Below are positions 37,071 to 52,000 of a DNA stretch of 64,000 nt, piece after piece; within the stretch, counting starts at the first letter, position 1, and every line of letters begins with the position of its first letter. The notes beneath the pieces were generated by a model, which saw nothing but the letters and a program-made list of their open reading frames with translations, did no database searches and was not told the origin of the DNA. This DNA comes from Streptomyces collinus. GTDB lineage: Bacteria > Actinomycetota > Actinomycetes > Streptomycetales > Streptomycetaceae. The position numbers and the translations under genes were made by a program. Where the stretch lies: NCBI RefSeq assembly GCF_031348265.1, contig NZ_CP133771.1, forward strand, positions 124,001 to 188,000. Direction: 5' to 3'.

Positions 37071-40000
37071 GGGACCATTCTCGCCTCATGGGTGCTGGCT
37101 GCTGACCGACAGGACCTCGCCGGTCAGGTACGACGAGTAGCCGCTGGCCAGGAACACGATCACGTTGGCCACCTCCCACGGTTCGGCGCAGCGCCCGAAG
37201 GCCTCCCGGCCGGTCAGCTCCTCCAGCAGTTCCGGGGTGGTGACCTTGGCGAGGTGCGGGTGCATGGCCAGGCTCGGGGAGACGGCGTTCACCCGCACTC
37301 CGTAGGCGGCGGCCTCCACCGCGGCGCACCGGGTGAGGGCCATGACGCCGGCTTTCGCGGCGGCGTAGTGGGCCTGTCCCCGCTGGGCGCGCCAGCCGAT
37401 CACCGAGGCGTTGTTGACGACGACACCGCCGGCGCCCGCGGCCTTCATGCGGCGCAGTGCGGCCCGGGTGCAGCGGAAGGTGCCGTTGAGCGTGACGTCG
37501 AGGACCTTGTTCCACTGTTCGTCGGTCATGTCGACGAGGTCGGCGGTGCCACCGAGGCCCGCGTTGTTGACCACGATGTCCAGGCGCCCGTGGTGCTCCT
37601 CGGCGTGCTCGAACAGTGCGGTGACCTGGTCGTCGTCGGTGACGTCGCAGGGCCGCGCGGTGACGCGGTCCGTGCCGAACTCGGCGGCCAGCTCCGCCCC
37701 TGACTCCTTCAGGCGGCGGGCGTGGGCGTCGGAGATCACGACCCGTGCACCCTCCTCCAGCAGCCGCCGGGCGGTGGCCCCGCCGATCCCGGCACCGGCG
37801 GCGGCCGTGACGACGGCGCAGCGGCCGGTGAGCAGCTGGTGGCCGGGCAGGTACGGCGGTGGGGCCGAGGTCATCGGCGTACCTCCTTCGGCAGGCCGAG
37901 GACGCACTCGGCGGTGATGTTGCGCCGGGTCTCGTGGGAGCCGGCGCGGGTCGTGGAGGGGCGGGAGAAGAGGGACTGCCGGCGCAGGGCCGTCCGGCGG
38001 CGGGGACGGGCCGTTCCAGGGCAGGGCCTTCGGCGCACGCCGCGTTCTCGCGGCACCGGTCCGCCGCGCCCGCGTAGGGCGGCCAAGTCGTCGGTGAGGT
38101 CGGCGGGCAACAGGGCACGTCCCTCGGCCTGTCTTCCTCCGCGGTGCTCATGCGCGGCTCCCGGCGGCTCTCGACGGCTGACGTGCCGTACGTTAACCTA
38201 CCAAACACTTGTTAGGGAAGGAGGCCGCGGATGTCCGCCGCCCGCACTGCGCCCCCCGAGCCCGTCCGTTACGAGCGCCGCGGCGCCCTTGCCCTGGTGA
38301 CGATGGACCGGCCCGAGTACCGCAACGCCCAGAACTCCGCGATGACCTACGCCCTGGACCGGGCCTTCTACCGCGCTGCGGACGACGACGAGGTGAAGGT
38401 CGTGGTCCTCGCCGGAGCGGGGAAGCACTTCTCCGCCGGCCACGACATCGGCACCCCTGAGCGGGACGCGCACCTGCCGTTCGACCGCAGGGCCGGACTC
38501 TGGTGGGACCACTCGCGGAAGTCGGGCGCCGAGAGCCGCTTCGCCCGCGAGTCCGAGGTGTATCTGGGCATGTGCCGGCGCTGGCGCGAGCTGCCCAAGC
38601 CGGTCATCGCCTCGGTACAGGGCGCGTGTGTGGCCGGCGGTCTGATGCTCGCCTGGGTCTGCGACCTGATCGTCGCCTCCGAGGACGCCTTCTTCGCCGA
38701 TCCGGTGGTGCGCATGGGCATCCCGGGGGTCGAGTACTTCGCCCACCCGTGGGTGATGCCGCCGCGGATCGCCAAGGAGTTCCTCTACACCGGCGACCGG
38801 ATGAGCGCGCGGCGGGCCTACGAGGTCGGGATGGTCAACCGGGTCGTACCTCGCGAGGAACTCACCCAGATCACTCTGAAGTTGGCGGAGCGGATCGCGG
38901 CGATGCCCCGGATGGGGCTGGCTCTGACCAAGCGCGCCGTCAACCAGGCGGAGGACCTCCAGGGCCTGCACTCGGGGCTGGACTCGGTCTTCGGGCTGCA
39001 CCATCTCGCCCACGCCCACAACGCCGAGACCGGCGACGACCCGCTCGGCGGGATGGACGTACGCGCGATGAAGGAGGCCCGCCACTGATGGACCTCGACT
39101 TCACCGCCGCCGAGGACGCCTTCCGCGTCGAGGTCCGGGACTGGCTCACCGCTCGTGTGCCGTCGGTTCCGCTGCCGTCGCTGGAGACCGCCGAGGGGTT
39201 CGCCGCCCACCGGGAGTGGGAGGGCACGCTCTTCGCCGACCGCTGGTCGGTGGTCTCCTGGCCCGAGCAGTTCGGCGGCCGGGGTTCCTCCCTGCTGGAG
39301 TGGCTGATCTTCGAGGAGGAGTACTACCGGGCCGGGGCGCCCGGCCGGGTCTCGCAGAACGGCATCAACCTGCTCGCCCCCACGCTCTTCGAGTACGGGA
39401 CCAAGGAGCAGCGGGCGCGTGTCCTGCCGCCCATGGCGAGCGGTGAGGTGATCTGGGCACAGGCCTGGTCCGAGCCGGAGGCGGGGTCCGACCTGGCCTC
39501 GCTGCGGTCCGTTGCCGTACGGACGGAGGGCGGCTGGCGCATCACCGGGCAGAAGACGTGGTCCTCCCGGGCGGCCTTCGCCGACCGCGCGTTCGGGCTG
39601 TTCCGCAGCGACCCGGACGCGGGCCGGCCGCACCGTGGCCTCACGTACCTGATGTTCCCGCTGGACGCGGACGGCGTGACCGTGCGGCCCATCGGACGGC
39701 TGGACGGCAAGCCCGCCTTCGCGGAGTTGTTCCTCGACGATGTCTTCGTGCCGGACGAGGACGTCATCGGCGAGCCGGGACAGGGCTGGCGGGTCGCCAT
39801 GAGCACCATCGGCAATGAGCGCGGGCCGACCCTGCGCAGCCCCGGCCGCTTCACCGCCGCGGCCGACCGGCTGACAGCCCTGTGGCACTCGGCCACGGAC
39901 CCCGACTCCGGTGGCACCGCGCTGGGCGACCGGGTCGCCGACGCGGTGATCGGCGCGCGGGCCTACCAGTTGTTCACCTACGCGCAGGCCTCACGCATCG

Positions 40001-43000
40001 CCGCGGGTGGATCGATCGGCGCCGGATCCAGCCTCAGCAAGGTCTTCTGGTCCGAGCTGGACATCGCCCTGCACGAGACCGCCCTCGATCTGCTCGGCCC
40101 CTGCGGCGAGCTGTCGGACGAGGCCACCGAGGCGCCGGCGCACGGCAGTTGGGCTGAGGGCTACACCTTCTCGCTGGCCGGGCCGATCTACGCCGGCACC
40201 AACGAGATCCAGCGCGACATCATCGCCGAGCGGCTGCTCGGCCTGCCGAAGGGACGCCGGTGATGCGTTTCCTTCTCGACGACGAGCAGCGGGAATTCGC
40301 CCGCTCCCTGGACGGCATGCTGGGATCGGCCGGCACACCCGGTGTCGTGCGGTCCTGGGCGTCCGGCGACCACGGACCCGGACGTGCCTTGTGGGGCAGG
40401 CTCGCGGAGGCCGGCGTCTTCGCCCTCGCCGTTCCGGAGGAGCATGAGGGTCTGGGAGTGCTGCCCGTCGAACTGGCCGTCGCTTTCGGTGAGCTGGGCC
40501 GGCATGCCGTGCCCGGTCCGCTGGCCGAGACGGCCGCCGCCGGCGCCCTGCTGGGCCGGCTCGGGGGCGACGCGGCCGGCGTCTGGCTGCCGCAGCTCGC
40601 GTCGGGCAAGGCGGTGGCGTCGCTGTGCGTCCTGTCGCCCGGGGGCAGCCCGTACGCGCTGGACGCCGACGCCGCGGACGCGGTGTTCGTCGTGGACGGC
40701 GACACCGTACGGCTCGCGGACGCGCACGGCCCGGTGCAGCCGTCGGCCGACCCGGCGCGGAGGCCGGCCCGCCCGCTCGGCGGAGTCGTGCTCGCGCAGG
40801 GTCCCGCGGTGACAGCGGCCGCCGCGTACGCCGCCGATGTGGCGGCGCTGGTGACGGCCGCGCAAGCCCTCGGGCTCGGACGGGCACTGCTGGACCGCAC
40901 GGTGGAATACGTGCGGCAGCGCACCCAGTTCGGGGTGGCCGTCGGCTCGTTCCAGGCGGTGAAGCACCGTCTGGCCGACACCCTCATCGCCCTGGAGTTC
41001 TCCCAGCCGCTGGTCCACGCCGCCGCCCTGGCCCTGGCGGCGGACGACCCGGCGGCGGGCCGGGAGGTGGCCGCGGCGAAGGTGTCGGCCTGTGAAGCGG
41101 CGTACGGGGCGGCGCGTACGGCCCTCCACCTCCACGGCGCTGTCGGCTACACCGCGGAACTGGACCTGTCCCTGTGGATCCGCAAGGCCCGCCCCCTGCG
41201 CACCGCCTGGGGTACTCCGGCCGTGTGCCGAGCCCGGGTACTCGCAGGCGGAGCGGTGCGATGAAGCCGGCGGCCCGTCCTCACACGACGGTAGGGAGCC
41301 CGCCGAGCGTGGCGTGTGCCTCGGCCATGATCCTGTCGACGAGCTCGGCGCAGGACGGCAGGTCGTCGATGATCCCCCCGACCTGGCCGCAGGCCATCAC
41401 GCCCAGGTCGGTGCGGCCGTCGACCATCGCGGCCTTGAGCAGCATCGGAGTGTTGGCGGCCAGCAGAACCTGACTCCAGGTCAGTTCCTTGCCGCGCTTC
41501 ATGGCCAGGCCGTCGCGCACCAGGCCGGTCCAGCTCGTGCCCGACTCCCGTCTGAAGGCGGAGGCGTGCCGCAGGGCGCGCAGCAGGGAGGCCGCGCGGC
41601 CGGAGCGCTCCAGCGCGTCCACCAGGTCGGTACGCAGCATGCGGTGGGGCAGGCCGTCGACCTTGGTGGTGACGGTGACGTCCTGGACGCCCGCCGCGAG
41701 GTAGCGGGCCTTGACCGCGTCGGGGACGGTGCTGTCGGAGGTGAGCAGGAAGCGGGTCCCCATGGCCACTCCGGCGGCGCCGTAGGCCAGGGCCGCCACC
41801 AGTCCGCGTCCGTCGCGGAAACCGCCGGCGGCGATCACCGGGATGTCCACCGCGTCCACGACCTGCGGCAGCAGCACCGTGGTGGCGACGCCGCCGGTGT
41901 GGCCGCCGCCCTCGCCGCCCTGCACGAGTACGGCGTCGGCGCCCCAGGCCGCGACCTTCTCGGCGTGCCGCCGAGCGCCCACCGAGGGGATGACGATCAC
42001 GCCCGCGTCCTTCAGCCGGGCGATCAGCTCCGGTCGCGGCGCGAGCGCGAACGAGGCCACCTTCACGCCCTCGTCGAGGATGATCCGCACCCTCTCCCCC
42101 GCGTCCGAGGCGTCGGCCCGGAGGTTGACTCCGAAGGGCGCGTCGGTGCGGGAGCTGACCTCGCGCACGGCCGAGCGGAGCTGCTCCGGGGTCATGGTGG
42201 CGGACGCGAGGATGCCAAGTGCTCCGGCGTTGGCCGCGGCGGAGACGAGACGGGGTCCGGCCACCCACCCCATGCCGGTCTGGACGATGGGGGTGCGCAC
42301 TCCGACGAGTTCGGTGATGGCCGTGGCGATCGCGGTGCCGCTCATGCGGGCACCTCGCGGTCGCGGGTGTCCTTCGGGTCGATGACCTCACGGATGAGGC
42401 GCAGCTCCTCGGCGGTGGGCTCACGGGTGCAGGGCACCTCGTCCGGGACGGTGAGGGCGAAACCGGTGGCCTCCAGGATCTGCTCGACGGTGACCCCCGG
42501 GTGCCGCGAGCGCAGCCGCATCGAGTGGTCAGGGGTGGCGAAGTCGAAGACGCCCAGGTTGCTGACCACCTCCGGGACGTGGTGGAAGCGGGTGGCCGAG
42601 GGGCCGGCCTCGGCCGCACGGTCGTACCCGACTCCGCACACCATGTCGACCTGCTCCACGAAGACGCGCGGGGAGTGCTTGGGCACCCAGTAACTGGTCG
42701 GATTGTTGAGGGTGTTGACGGGGGCTCCCCGGACGCCCAGCAGCTGTCGGGCGGGGCGCGCCCAGTCGCCGATGCAGGAGATGTTCTGATTGCCGTGGCG
42801 GTCGATCTGACTGGCCCCCATCATCACGTGCCGCCGTCCCGTGGCCACGAGGGCCAGGTGCTGTCGGTAGGGCAGCCAGCCCTCCACCACCTGGGCCCGG
42901 GCACCGAGCGCCGGGACGTCGCCGATCAGCAGGGCCTCGCCGTCGGTGAGCAGCAGGCCGGGCGCGAACGTCAGCTTCGCCAGCCGGGCGCCGACGGCGG

Positions 43001-46000
43001 GGACGGTGCCCATGGGGCTGGCCAGGACCTCCCCGGCGTGGCGCCAGGCCTCCGCGCAGGCCACCACACAGTACTCGGCGCGCGTCACGCCGGTCGTCGT
43101 CGCACCGCTGCTCATGACTGCCTCTCCTCGTGGAAGGCCTTGACGGCGGCCTGGTACGCCTCTTCGTCGCCGGACAGGAACCGCTCGGTGAACCTCCGCC
43201 AGGCCTCCGGGTCGCGGGCGGCCCGGGCGTAGGCCTGCTGGAACGCCTCGTCGCGGTCATGGTCCGGGACACATGAGGTGAAATGCGAGCCGTTCGGGGT
43301 CTGGACGACGCCGTTCACGAAGGCCCGTTTGACCAGCAGCGTCTGCGGGCCCGCCTCCTTGAGCAGGTCGGCGGTGTCCACGATCCGCTCGCAGGAGACG
43401 TAGGAGGCGGCAGCGGCCTGGCAGAAGAGGTCGTCGAAGTACGGGTCGGGGCCGAGGTACTGCGCGTTGCCCTGCGGGTCCGCCCGGTTGAGGTGGACGA
43501 GCGCGGCGTCCAGGCGCAGTGCGGGGACCGCGACGAGTTCCTCGGCGTCCTCGTAGGGCGAGGTGACGGTGCGCAGGTGGGGGTTGACCTTCATCACGTC
43601 GGAGCCGAGGCCGGCCCGGACCGGCAGGAAGGGCAGCCGCTGCGCGGCGGCGGTCAGGCCCCACATGAACATCGCCTCGTCCAGTTCGACCAGGTCGAAG
43701 GCCCCGCGCTGCCGGGCAGCGGTGAAGTGCGGTTCCAGGGGGACGGAGTCCAGGGTGGCGAACGGGGCCACGAGGGTGCGGATCCGTCCCGCGGCGGCGA
43801 GCAGGCCGACGTCGGGACCGCCGTAGGACACCACGGTCAGGTCGGTGATGTCGGAGCGCAGCAGTGCGCGCACCAGGGCCATCGGCTTGCGGCGCGATCC
43901 CCAGCCGCCGATGCCCAGCGTCATGCCGGTACGGAGCCGGGCGGCCACGTGCTCGGCGGTCATCGTCTTGTCGCTCAACGCGATCCCCCCTTGGACGGGT
44001 CGGGCGGCTCCGACGGCTCGGACAACTGGGACGGCTTGGATGACCGGGACGACACGAACGCCTCGCGGTACCGGTCCGACACGCCGCTGAGGTTGGCCTC
44101 GAACGTGAAGCCCTGCTCGAAGCGGTAGCTGCGGCGGACGTCCACCGGGTCGATGCCGTTGATCGACGCCTTCGCGAGGCGGATGAGCAGGCCGTCCTTG
44201 GCGGCGATCTCCCTGGCCAGCTCCATCGCCGCGGCGTGCAGCCGCTCGCGCGGGACAACCCGCCAGACCGAGCCGTGGCGGTGCAGTTCGTAGGCCGTCA
44301 CGGTGCGCGAGGTGTAGTAGAGCGTCCGCATCAGGTGCTGCGGGACCAGCCGGGCCAGGTGGGTGGCCGCGCCGAGCGCACCCCGGTCCAGCTCCGGCAG
44401 CCCGAAGGTCGCGTCGTCGCTCGCCACGATCGAGTCGGCGTTGCCGACCAGGCCGATACCGCCGCCCACGCAGAAGCCCTGCACCGCGGCGACCACGGGG
44501 ACCTCGCAGTCGTAGACCGCCGCGAACGCCTCGTAGCAGCCGCGGTTGGTGCCGACGAGCGCCGTGTACCCCTCGGTGCGCTGCATCTCCTTGATGTCGG
44601 CGCCGGCGTTGAACCCGCGCCCCGTCGCGGTGAGGACCACGCAGCGCACACCCGGATCGGACCCGGCCCCGCGCACCGCGGCGGCCAGGTCGTACCAGCC
44701 CTGTACGGGAAGGGCGTTGACCGGTGGGACGTCCACGGTGACGACGGCGATGCCCTCTTCGGGGCTTGTGGTGGAGACACCCATGAGCGCATCAGCTACC
44801 TTTCCACCAAACGTTTGTTAGGCATGAAGGTAGCAGCGGAGTACGCCTCGCGGGAGGTCCCCCATGGCAACGATCACCGACCTGAGCGGACGCGTCGCGG
44901 TGGTCACCGGCGGAACGAGGGGCGTGGGCGCGGGCATCACCCGGGCCCTGCTGGAGGCCGGAGCGGAGGTGGTGACCTGCGCCCGGCGCCCTGCGGACCG
45001 GCCCGTCGAAGCGGCTGGGCGCACCGCCCGGTTCCTCCCGGTCGACGTGCGTGACGCGGACACCGTCGGCGCCTTCTTCACGGACGTGAGGGGCGAGTAC
45101 GGCAGGCTGGACGTCCTGGTCAACAACGCGGGGGGTACGCCGTACCGGATGCTCAAGGAGGGCGGGGCGCAACGGCACGCACGGGTCGTCGAGTTGAACC
45201 TGCTCGCTCCCCTGACCGCCTCCCTCGCCGCCTACGAGCAGATGCGTGCCCAGCCCGGCGGCGGGTCGATCGTCATGATCGGCAGTGTCAGCGGCAGCCG
45301 TCCGTCTCCGGGCTCGGCCGCTTACGGCGCGGCCAAGGCGGGACTGGAACAGCTGGCCCGCAGCATGGCCGTGGAATGGGCCCCGCTGGTCAGGGTCAAC
45401 ACCCTGGTCCTCGGCATGGTGCGCACCGAGCTGTCGCATCTGCACTACGGCGACGAGGACGGCGTCGCGGCCGTCGGCCGCACCGTGCCGCTCGGCCGGC
45501 TCGCCGACCCGGACGAGGTGGGCGACGCCTGTGTCTTCCTCGCCTCCGATCGCGCGGCGTACATCAGCGGTGCGAGTCTGCTCGTCCATGGCGGTGGTGA
45601 ACGCCCCGCCTTCCTCGACGCTGCAACCGCCGGCAACTGACCTCGTTTTCCAGACTTCCAGCGGAAGGACCCCGAGCATGTCCGGACTGTGCAGCGAACG
45701 TGTCGCGATCGTCACGGGGGCGGGGCGCGGACTGGGCCGGGCGCACGCCCTCGCCCTCGCCGCCGAGGGTGCCAGGGTCGTCGTGAACGACCTCGGTGTC
45801 GGGCTCGACGGGACCGGTTCCGGGAGGGGGCCCGCCCAACTCGTCGTCGACGAGATCGTTGCCCGCGGTGGACAGGCGGTCGTCCACGGCGGGGACATCG
45901 CCACGACGGAGGGCGCGGCCTCGTTGATCCGCACCGCCGTCGAGACCTACGGGCGCTTCGACACCCTGGTCAACAACGCCGGCTTCCTGCGCGACCGCAT

Positions 46001-49000
46001 GCTGGTGAACCTCGGCGAGGACGACTGGGACGCCGTCGTGCGCGTCCATCTCAAGGGGCACTTCCTTCCGCTGAAGTACGCGGCGGCCCACTGGCGCGCG
46101 GAGGCCAAGGCGGGGCGTGTTCCGGTGGCCCGGGTCGTCAACACCAGTAGTGGAGCGGGGTTGTCGGGGAGTGTCGGCCAGGGCAACTACTCCGCGGCCA
46201 AGGCCGGGATCATCGGGCTGACCCTGGTCGCCGCCGCCGAGATGGGCCGTTACGGCGTCCTGGTCAACGCCATCGCCCCGACGGCGCGTACCCGGATGAC
46301 CGAGGCGACGTTCGCCGAGACCATGGCGGCCCCCGGCACCGGCTTCGACGCCATGGCCCCGGAGAATGTGTCCCCGCTCGTCGTGTGGCTCGGCTCCGCG
46401 GCCTCCGCCGGTGTGACGGGGCGGGTCTTCGAGGCGGAGGGCGGTCGTATCACGGTCATGGAGGGGTGGCGCCCGGGTCCCACGGCGGACAAGGGTGCCC
46501 GGTGGTCCCCGGCCGAGGCCGGGGAGGCCGCGCTGGGGCTCCTCGCTGAGGCGACGGTGCCGGAGCCGGTGTACGGAGTGCAGTGAGGTCTTGGTGGGTG
46601 GCTGACGGGGGCCAGGTGAAGCATCAGCACCTCGCCGTGCGGGCACCCACTGTCGTCACCACGGCCTACGCACTCCAGCTCCCCGGTATCCCCCATGGAT
46701 CGAACCGTGCGCCGCGCCACGCACGATCGGCAGGGTGCCCGCCGGGGCGCACAGGAGCTCGAAGCCAGCACACCACCTCAACCGCCCCAGCCTGTGTTCA
46801 GTAGTCGAGGTCGATGTAGTCGATGTCGTTGATGGCGACGTCCGAGAGGTCCGTTGCCCGGGCTCCGCCGTCCTGGAAGTACGTGGTCCTGAATCCGTCG
46901 GCGATGATCTGGCGCAGTTGCTGGTCCGTCGCGCCTGCTTCGCGGGCGTCGAACAGCTGCTGGGCGTAAGCCGGGGGGAGGTGCACGGTGAGGCGGCGGA
47001 AGCGGCCGTCGTCGGTTGTGCCGACCGGTGCCGTGTAGCCGAAGCGGGCCCTGGTCTCGACCGTGATACCGCGCCTGGTAGCGGCCTCCTTGTGCCGGCG
47101 TCTGCGGACCTGTGGCTGCCATCGTGACCGGACAGCGGCGTCGATCCGCTGTTGGATGTCCTTCGGCGGGCGTTTGCGCTCGCCCGTGCGGTAGCGCTCC
47201 ACCGACCGCTGGCTCACCCCGAGCTCCGCTGCGACGGCCCGTGTCGTCTTCAGCTGCCTCATCAGGAAGTTGATCTGGCCCTTGAGCGTCCTGGGTGGCA
47301 GGCGAGTGAAGGACTCCTGGTCGGCGCGCTCGATGGCGTCGTCGATTTCTCCCACGGCGTCAGTTCCCTTCCCGGGTCACACGCTACTCGCCTTCGTCCA
47401 GGACGGCGTCGCCGCCCTTGACGTGGCGGGAGGGGTTGAGGCCCTTCTCCATCAGGTCGACCGCCCAGAGCATCTCCTGGACGCCTTCCAGTTTCGCCAT
47501 GCCCGGGCTGGGGCCGAGGCGGAAGCCACCGGGCTGGGGCTTGCCGGAGGCGGCGTAGGGGAGGAAGGCCAACGGTGAGGGGCCGGGGCTCGGGTAGACG
47601 ACGCAGTCGGACAGCACCGCGAGCGGGTACAGGCCCGTCATCCGGGACATGTTCAGCAGTTTGCGGTGCATGTTGACCCGTGCCTTGGAGATGACCGCGG
47701 CGCGGATGTCGGGACGCCAGGTCGGGCGCTCCAGGGCCGGCCAGCGCTCCCCCTCCTTGTAATGCCGCCCCTGGGGGCGCTCACGCAACTTGCCGATGCC
47801 GCCCTTGACGGTGGCCTTGATCGCCGCGAGGACGGCGGTCAGGGCCGGGTCGGCCTCCTTGTGCCGCTCCATCGCCGCGAGGAAGGCGCTGTCGTCCAGG
47901 TCCCGGGTGACCCCGAGGTCGGCGAGGGTGTCGAGGTAGGCGGCCTTGAGCCGGTCGTGCCACGGATCCAGGTACGCGCCGGTCTCCCGCCGCAGGTACG
48001 CCTCCAGCGGCTGCACGTTGTAGCCGAGCTCCTGGGCATAGGCGACGGTGTGCGTCTGGTACCAGGCCGGGCCGACCGGCCGCTCGCCGGTCGGCGTGAA
48101 CGGGCTGGGCAGGCGCGGGTCCAGCTCCACGTGCGAGAGGTCCACCAGCCACGAGCCGGGGATCTTCGGGTTGAACTGGGGCACCCGGAAGTGGTCCGGT
48201 GCCGACAGCCCGACCGTGAGCCGGGCGGCGGCCGCGAGGAACGCCGTGTTCAGGTCCAGGCCGACCGCATAGGGCAGGTGGCACTCCTCGTCGGTCAGCA
48301 GGTCGACGTCGCGGACCCACTGGTACGCCTCCTCGTTCAGGAAGCCGCCCTTCCAGCCGGAGTTGGCGACCACGGGGTGCTCCGGCGTGGCCTCCGGCGG
48401 CGCCGGGTCCATCGGCTCCGTGCCCAGGCTGCCGGGGTTGGGGCCGGGGATCCAGTTCCCGGTCGCTTCGTCGCGTACCGCGCGGGTGGGCGGGCGCAGC
48501 GCCGTCATCAGCTCCAGCCCCGAGACGGCCGTGGAGCCGCGCGGGGTGATGACGCGCTGGGCGTAGACACCGAGGACGCGGGCGATGTCGGCCGGCTCCA
48601 TGTCCGCGAGGCCGGGCCAGGACCGCTCGTCGAGTGCGTCCCAGGACAGGAGTGCCAGCTGCACGCACTGCCGCTGGGTGCCGTGCGCCTTGCGGTAGAT
48701 GCGCGCCCACGGGCCGAACCCGCGCTGGGTGAGCTGCCACTTCGCCTTCGTCACCTGCTTGACGACGGGGTGGTCGTCGGGCAGGCGCAGGGAGCGGCGT
48801 TGCTCATGGCCTTCCAGGCGTTCGGGAAGCCCGAGCCTTACGGCGGCAGCGGCGGTGAGGACGATCAACGGGTCGGAGTCCTTGCCGTTGCGGTGCAGGC
48901 GCGGTGCGCCGAGGCCGGACTCGCGCAGAGTCCACTCGACCAACTCCGGCACCGACGCGGCGGGGCAGTCGAGGACGATGCCGTCGACGCCGTACGCGGA

Positions 49001-52000
49001 GCCGTCCCCGTCCAGTACGGCCAGCGGACCGTGCGGGAACCGTGAGTCGGCGGCGGGCTGCGGGGTCTTCGGAGCCGGGCGCCGCGGCGCTGTCACCGTA
49101 CGCCGGGGGGCACTGCGCTCCGGGGTGACGGGTGCTCTGCCGGGAGTGACGCTCTCCGGCCCCTTCTCCTCGAAAGCGGGTGGGCTCCCGAGCGAATTCC
49201 GCGACCCGGGCTGGGGCGAGGGGCCCGGAACCGGGGCGCTGTGTGCGGGGTACTTCTCGGCCCAGCCGCGGAGCAGACGCTGGTAGGCCTCCAGGCGTGG
49301 CGACTTCGGCTCCGAGCGGCCGTTCTCGTAGTTTTTCACCGTCTGCGTCGTGGTCTTCAGCGCCTGGGCGAGGCGGGCCTGGGTGATGCCGGCAGCCTCT
49401 CGCAGCCGTGCCCGCTCCGCCGGGTGCGGGAGCTGCGGCTCCTCTTCCAGCAGAGCGTCCACGTTGGCGAACAGCTCTTCCTCGGATGCCATGTCGGTCC
49501 TCCTCCACGCGGAGCCTACCAACCTTTACCCCGCCGCTTAACCTGCCCTTTAACCCAGGTCACGGCGTGTCTCGGCTCTGGAAGGCCCCAGGGTGGGCGC
49601 TAGCAGGGCCTGACGAACCAGACCGGGGTCCAGTCATAGCTCGCGACGCTGAAGGGGGCGCCGAGGGTGGTGTGGATGACGTTGCGGTTCTGGTTCTTGA
49701 ACACCGCCCGGGTGCCGGGGGTCTGGTTGTTGTAGTAGGAGCCGTCGCCGGTCCAGTCCCGCAGGGCGTAGTCCTGGCAGTGGTACAGCGCGAGTCGGTC
49801 GCCCATGCCGAGTGTCTGACGGAACATGCAGAAGTACGTGTAGTCGCACTCCCATTGTGCCGCGGCCCGGCTTGCGGTCGGTGTGCTCAGGTCACGCACG
49901 TATCGCTCGCCGGGAACGGTGACCGTCAGCTTGGCTCCGTCGGCCAGGGCGATCTCGTTCGCCGAGACCTGTCGTCCGTCCTGGCGGGCGAGGTAGCGGT
50001 CCACCTTGGCCTGAAGGGCGTCGGCGTCGTCCCGGCTGAGGCCGGCAGCGCGGGCCTGCTTGTCGAAGGCCGCCGGGGTTCGTGCCGTGTCCGCGGATGC
50101 CGGTCCCGTCAACGCGACGGCCGACAGGGCCAGGGCTGCCGTCGCGAGGGATGCGTACCGCTTAAGAATGGACATGCCTTTCCTTTCCTGAGGAGGCGAG
50201 AGGAACACGGACCTTGTCCGGGCCCGGGCGACGGCCAGGGCAACGAACAGGTCAGCTGGGGCACACACCGGTGGTGGAGCGCACGGTGATGCACTGCGAC
50301 ATTCCCGGGAACGTACCCACCCTGATCGCAGCTGTCTTCCTGACACCTGTCAGGACATTGAAGGCACCAGGCGACAACGGCTGAGCAGCACCCGTACGAG
50401 GGACGCTGTCCGGTCCGCCGCATCCGGTACCGCTCCGGTGGGCGAACCCTCCGCATGCCCCGCCCCTGACGGAAGGCTCCCTGCATGTCCACCCCGCACT
50501 GGCTCTTCGGCGACCAGCTCGGCCCGCATTTCCTCACCCCCGTCCGTGAGCAGGGACCCGACCGCGGTGCTCCCGTGGTGATGGTCGAAGCGAAGTCGGT
50601 CTTCCGGCGCAGACGATTCCACCGCGCCAAGGCCCATCTGGTGCTCTCGGCGATGCGGCACCGCGCGGCGGAGCTGGGTGAGCGGGTGACGTACGTGCGG
50701 GCGGAGACCTACCGCGAGGGTCTGCGTCGCGCGGTGGGCGGCGCGCCGGTGACCGTGTGCCACCCCACCTCGTACGCGGCGCTGCGGCTGGTGCGTTCCC
50801 TGCCGGGGGTGCGGGTGCTGCCCGCTCGCGGCTTCCTGGTCTCGCACGAGGAATTCGCAGGCTGGGCCGAGGGGCTCGGTGGGCGGCGGCTGCTCCAGGA
50901 GAACTTCTACCGCTGGGTGCGCGAACGGCACGACCTGCTGATGGACGGCGGCCACCCGGCCGGAGGCCGCTTCAACCACGACCACGCTAATCGCGAGCCT
51001 CCGCCGCGCGGCGCCACCGCACTGGGGGTGCCGGGGCCGTACCGGCCGCGGGAGGACGACATCGACGCCGAGGTGCGCGAGGATCTCGACCGGTGGGAGC
51101 GCGAGGACGGGGTGCGGTTCGTCGGCCGGGACGGCCCCCGCCTCTTCCCCGCCACCCGGCGTGAGGCCTTGTCGGCGCTGCGCCGCTTCGTGGCGCACCG
51201 GTTGCCGTCCTTCGGGCCGTACGAGGACGCGATGCTGGCCGGCGACCCGGTGATGGCCCACAGTCTGCTGTCGTCCTCGATGAACCTGGGGCTGCTGCAC
51301 CCAGCCGAGTGCGTGGAACACGCGGAGCACGCATGGCGGGAAGGCACCGTCCCCGTCAACAGCGCCGAAGGATTCGTCCGGCAGGTCGCGGGCTGGCGGG
51401 AGTACGTCTGGCAGCTGTACTGGCATTTCGGCGAGGACTACCGGCACGGCAACGCACTCGGGCACACACGAGAGCTGCCGGCCTACTTCAGCGAACTCGA
51501 CGCGGAGGCGGTCACCGCCCGCTGCCTGGCCACAGTGCTCGCCCAGGTCCGTGACACCGGATGGACGCACCACATCCCCCGCCTGATGCTGCTGGGCAGC
51601 CATGCCCTGCAGCGCGGCTGGGACCCGGCCGCCGTCACCGACTGGTTCCACCGCTGCTTCGTCGACGGCTACGACTGGGTGATGGTGCCGAACGTGGTGG
51701 GCATGTCCCAGTACGCGGACGGGGGGCGGATGACCACCAAGCCGTACACCTCCGGGGGCGCCTACATCCACCGCATGAGCGACCTGTGCGACGGCTGCGC
51801 CTTCAGGCCCACCGACCGCACCGGCCCGCGGGCGTGCCCCTACACCGCCGGGTACTGGACCTTCCTCCACCGGCACAGGCACCGGTTGTCCGGCAACGCC
51901 CGAATGCGGCGCGCTGTGCAGGGCCTGGACCGGCTCGGCGACCTCGACGAAGTGCTGCGCCAGGAGCGGCACCGAGGCGACGCTGCGCCCTGACAGGTGA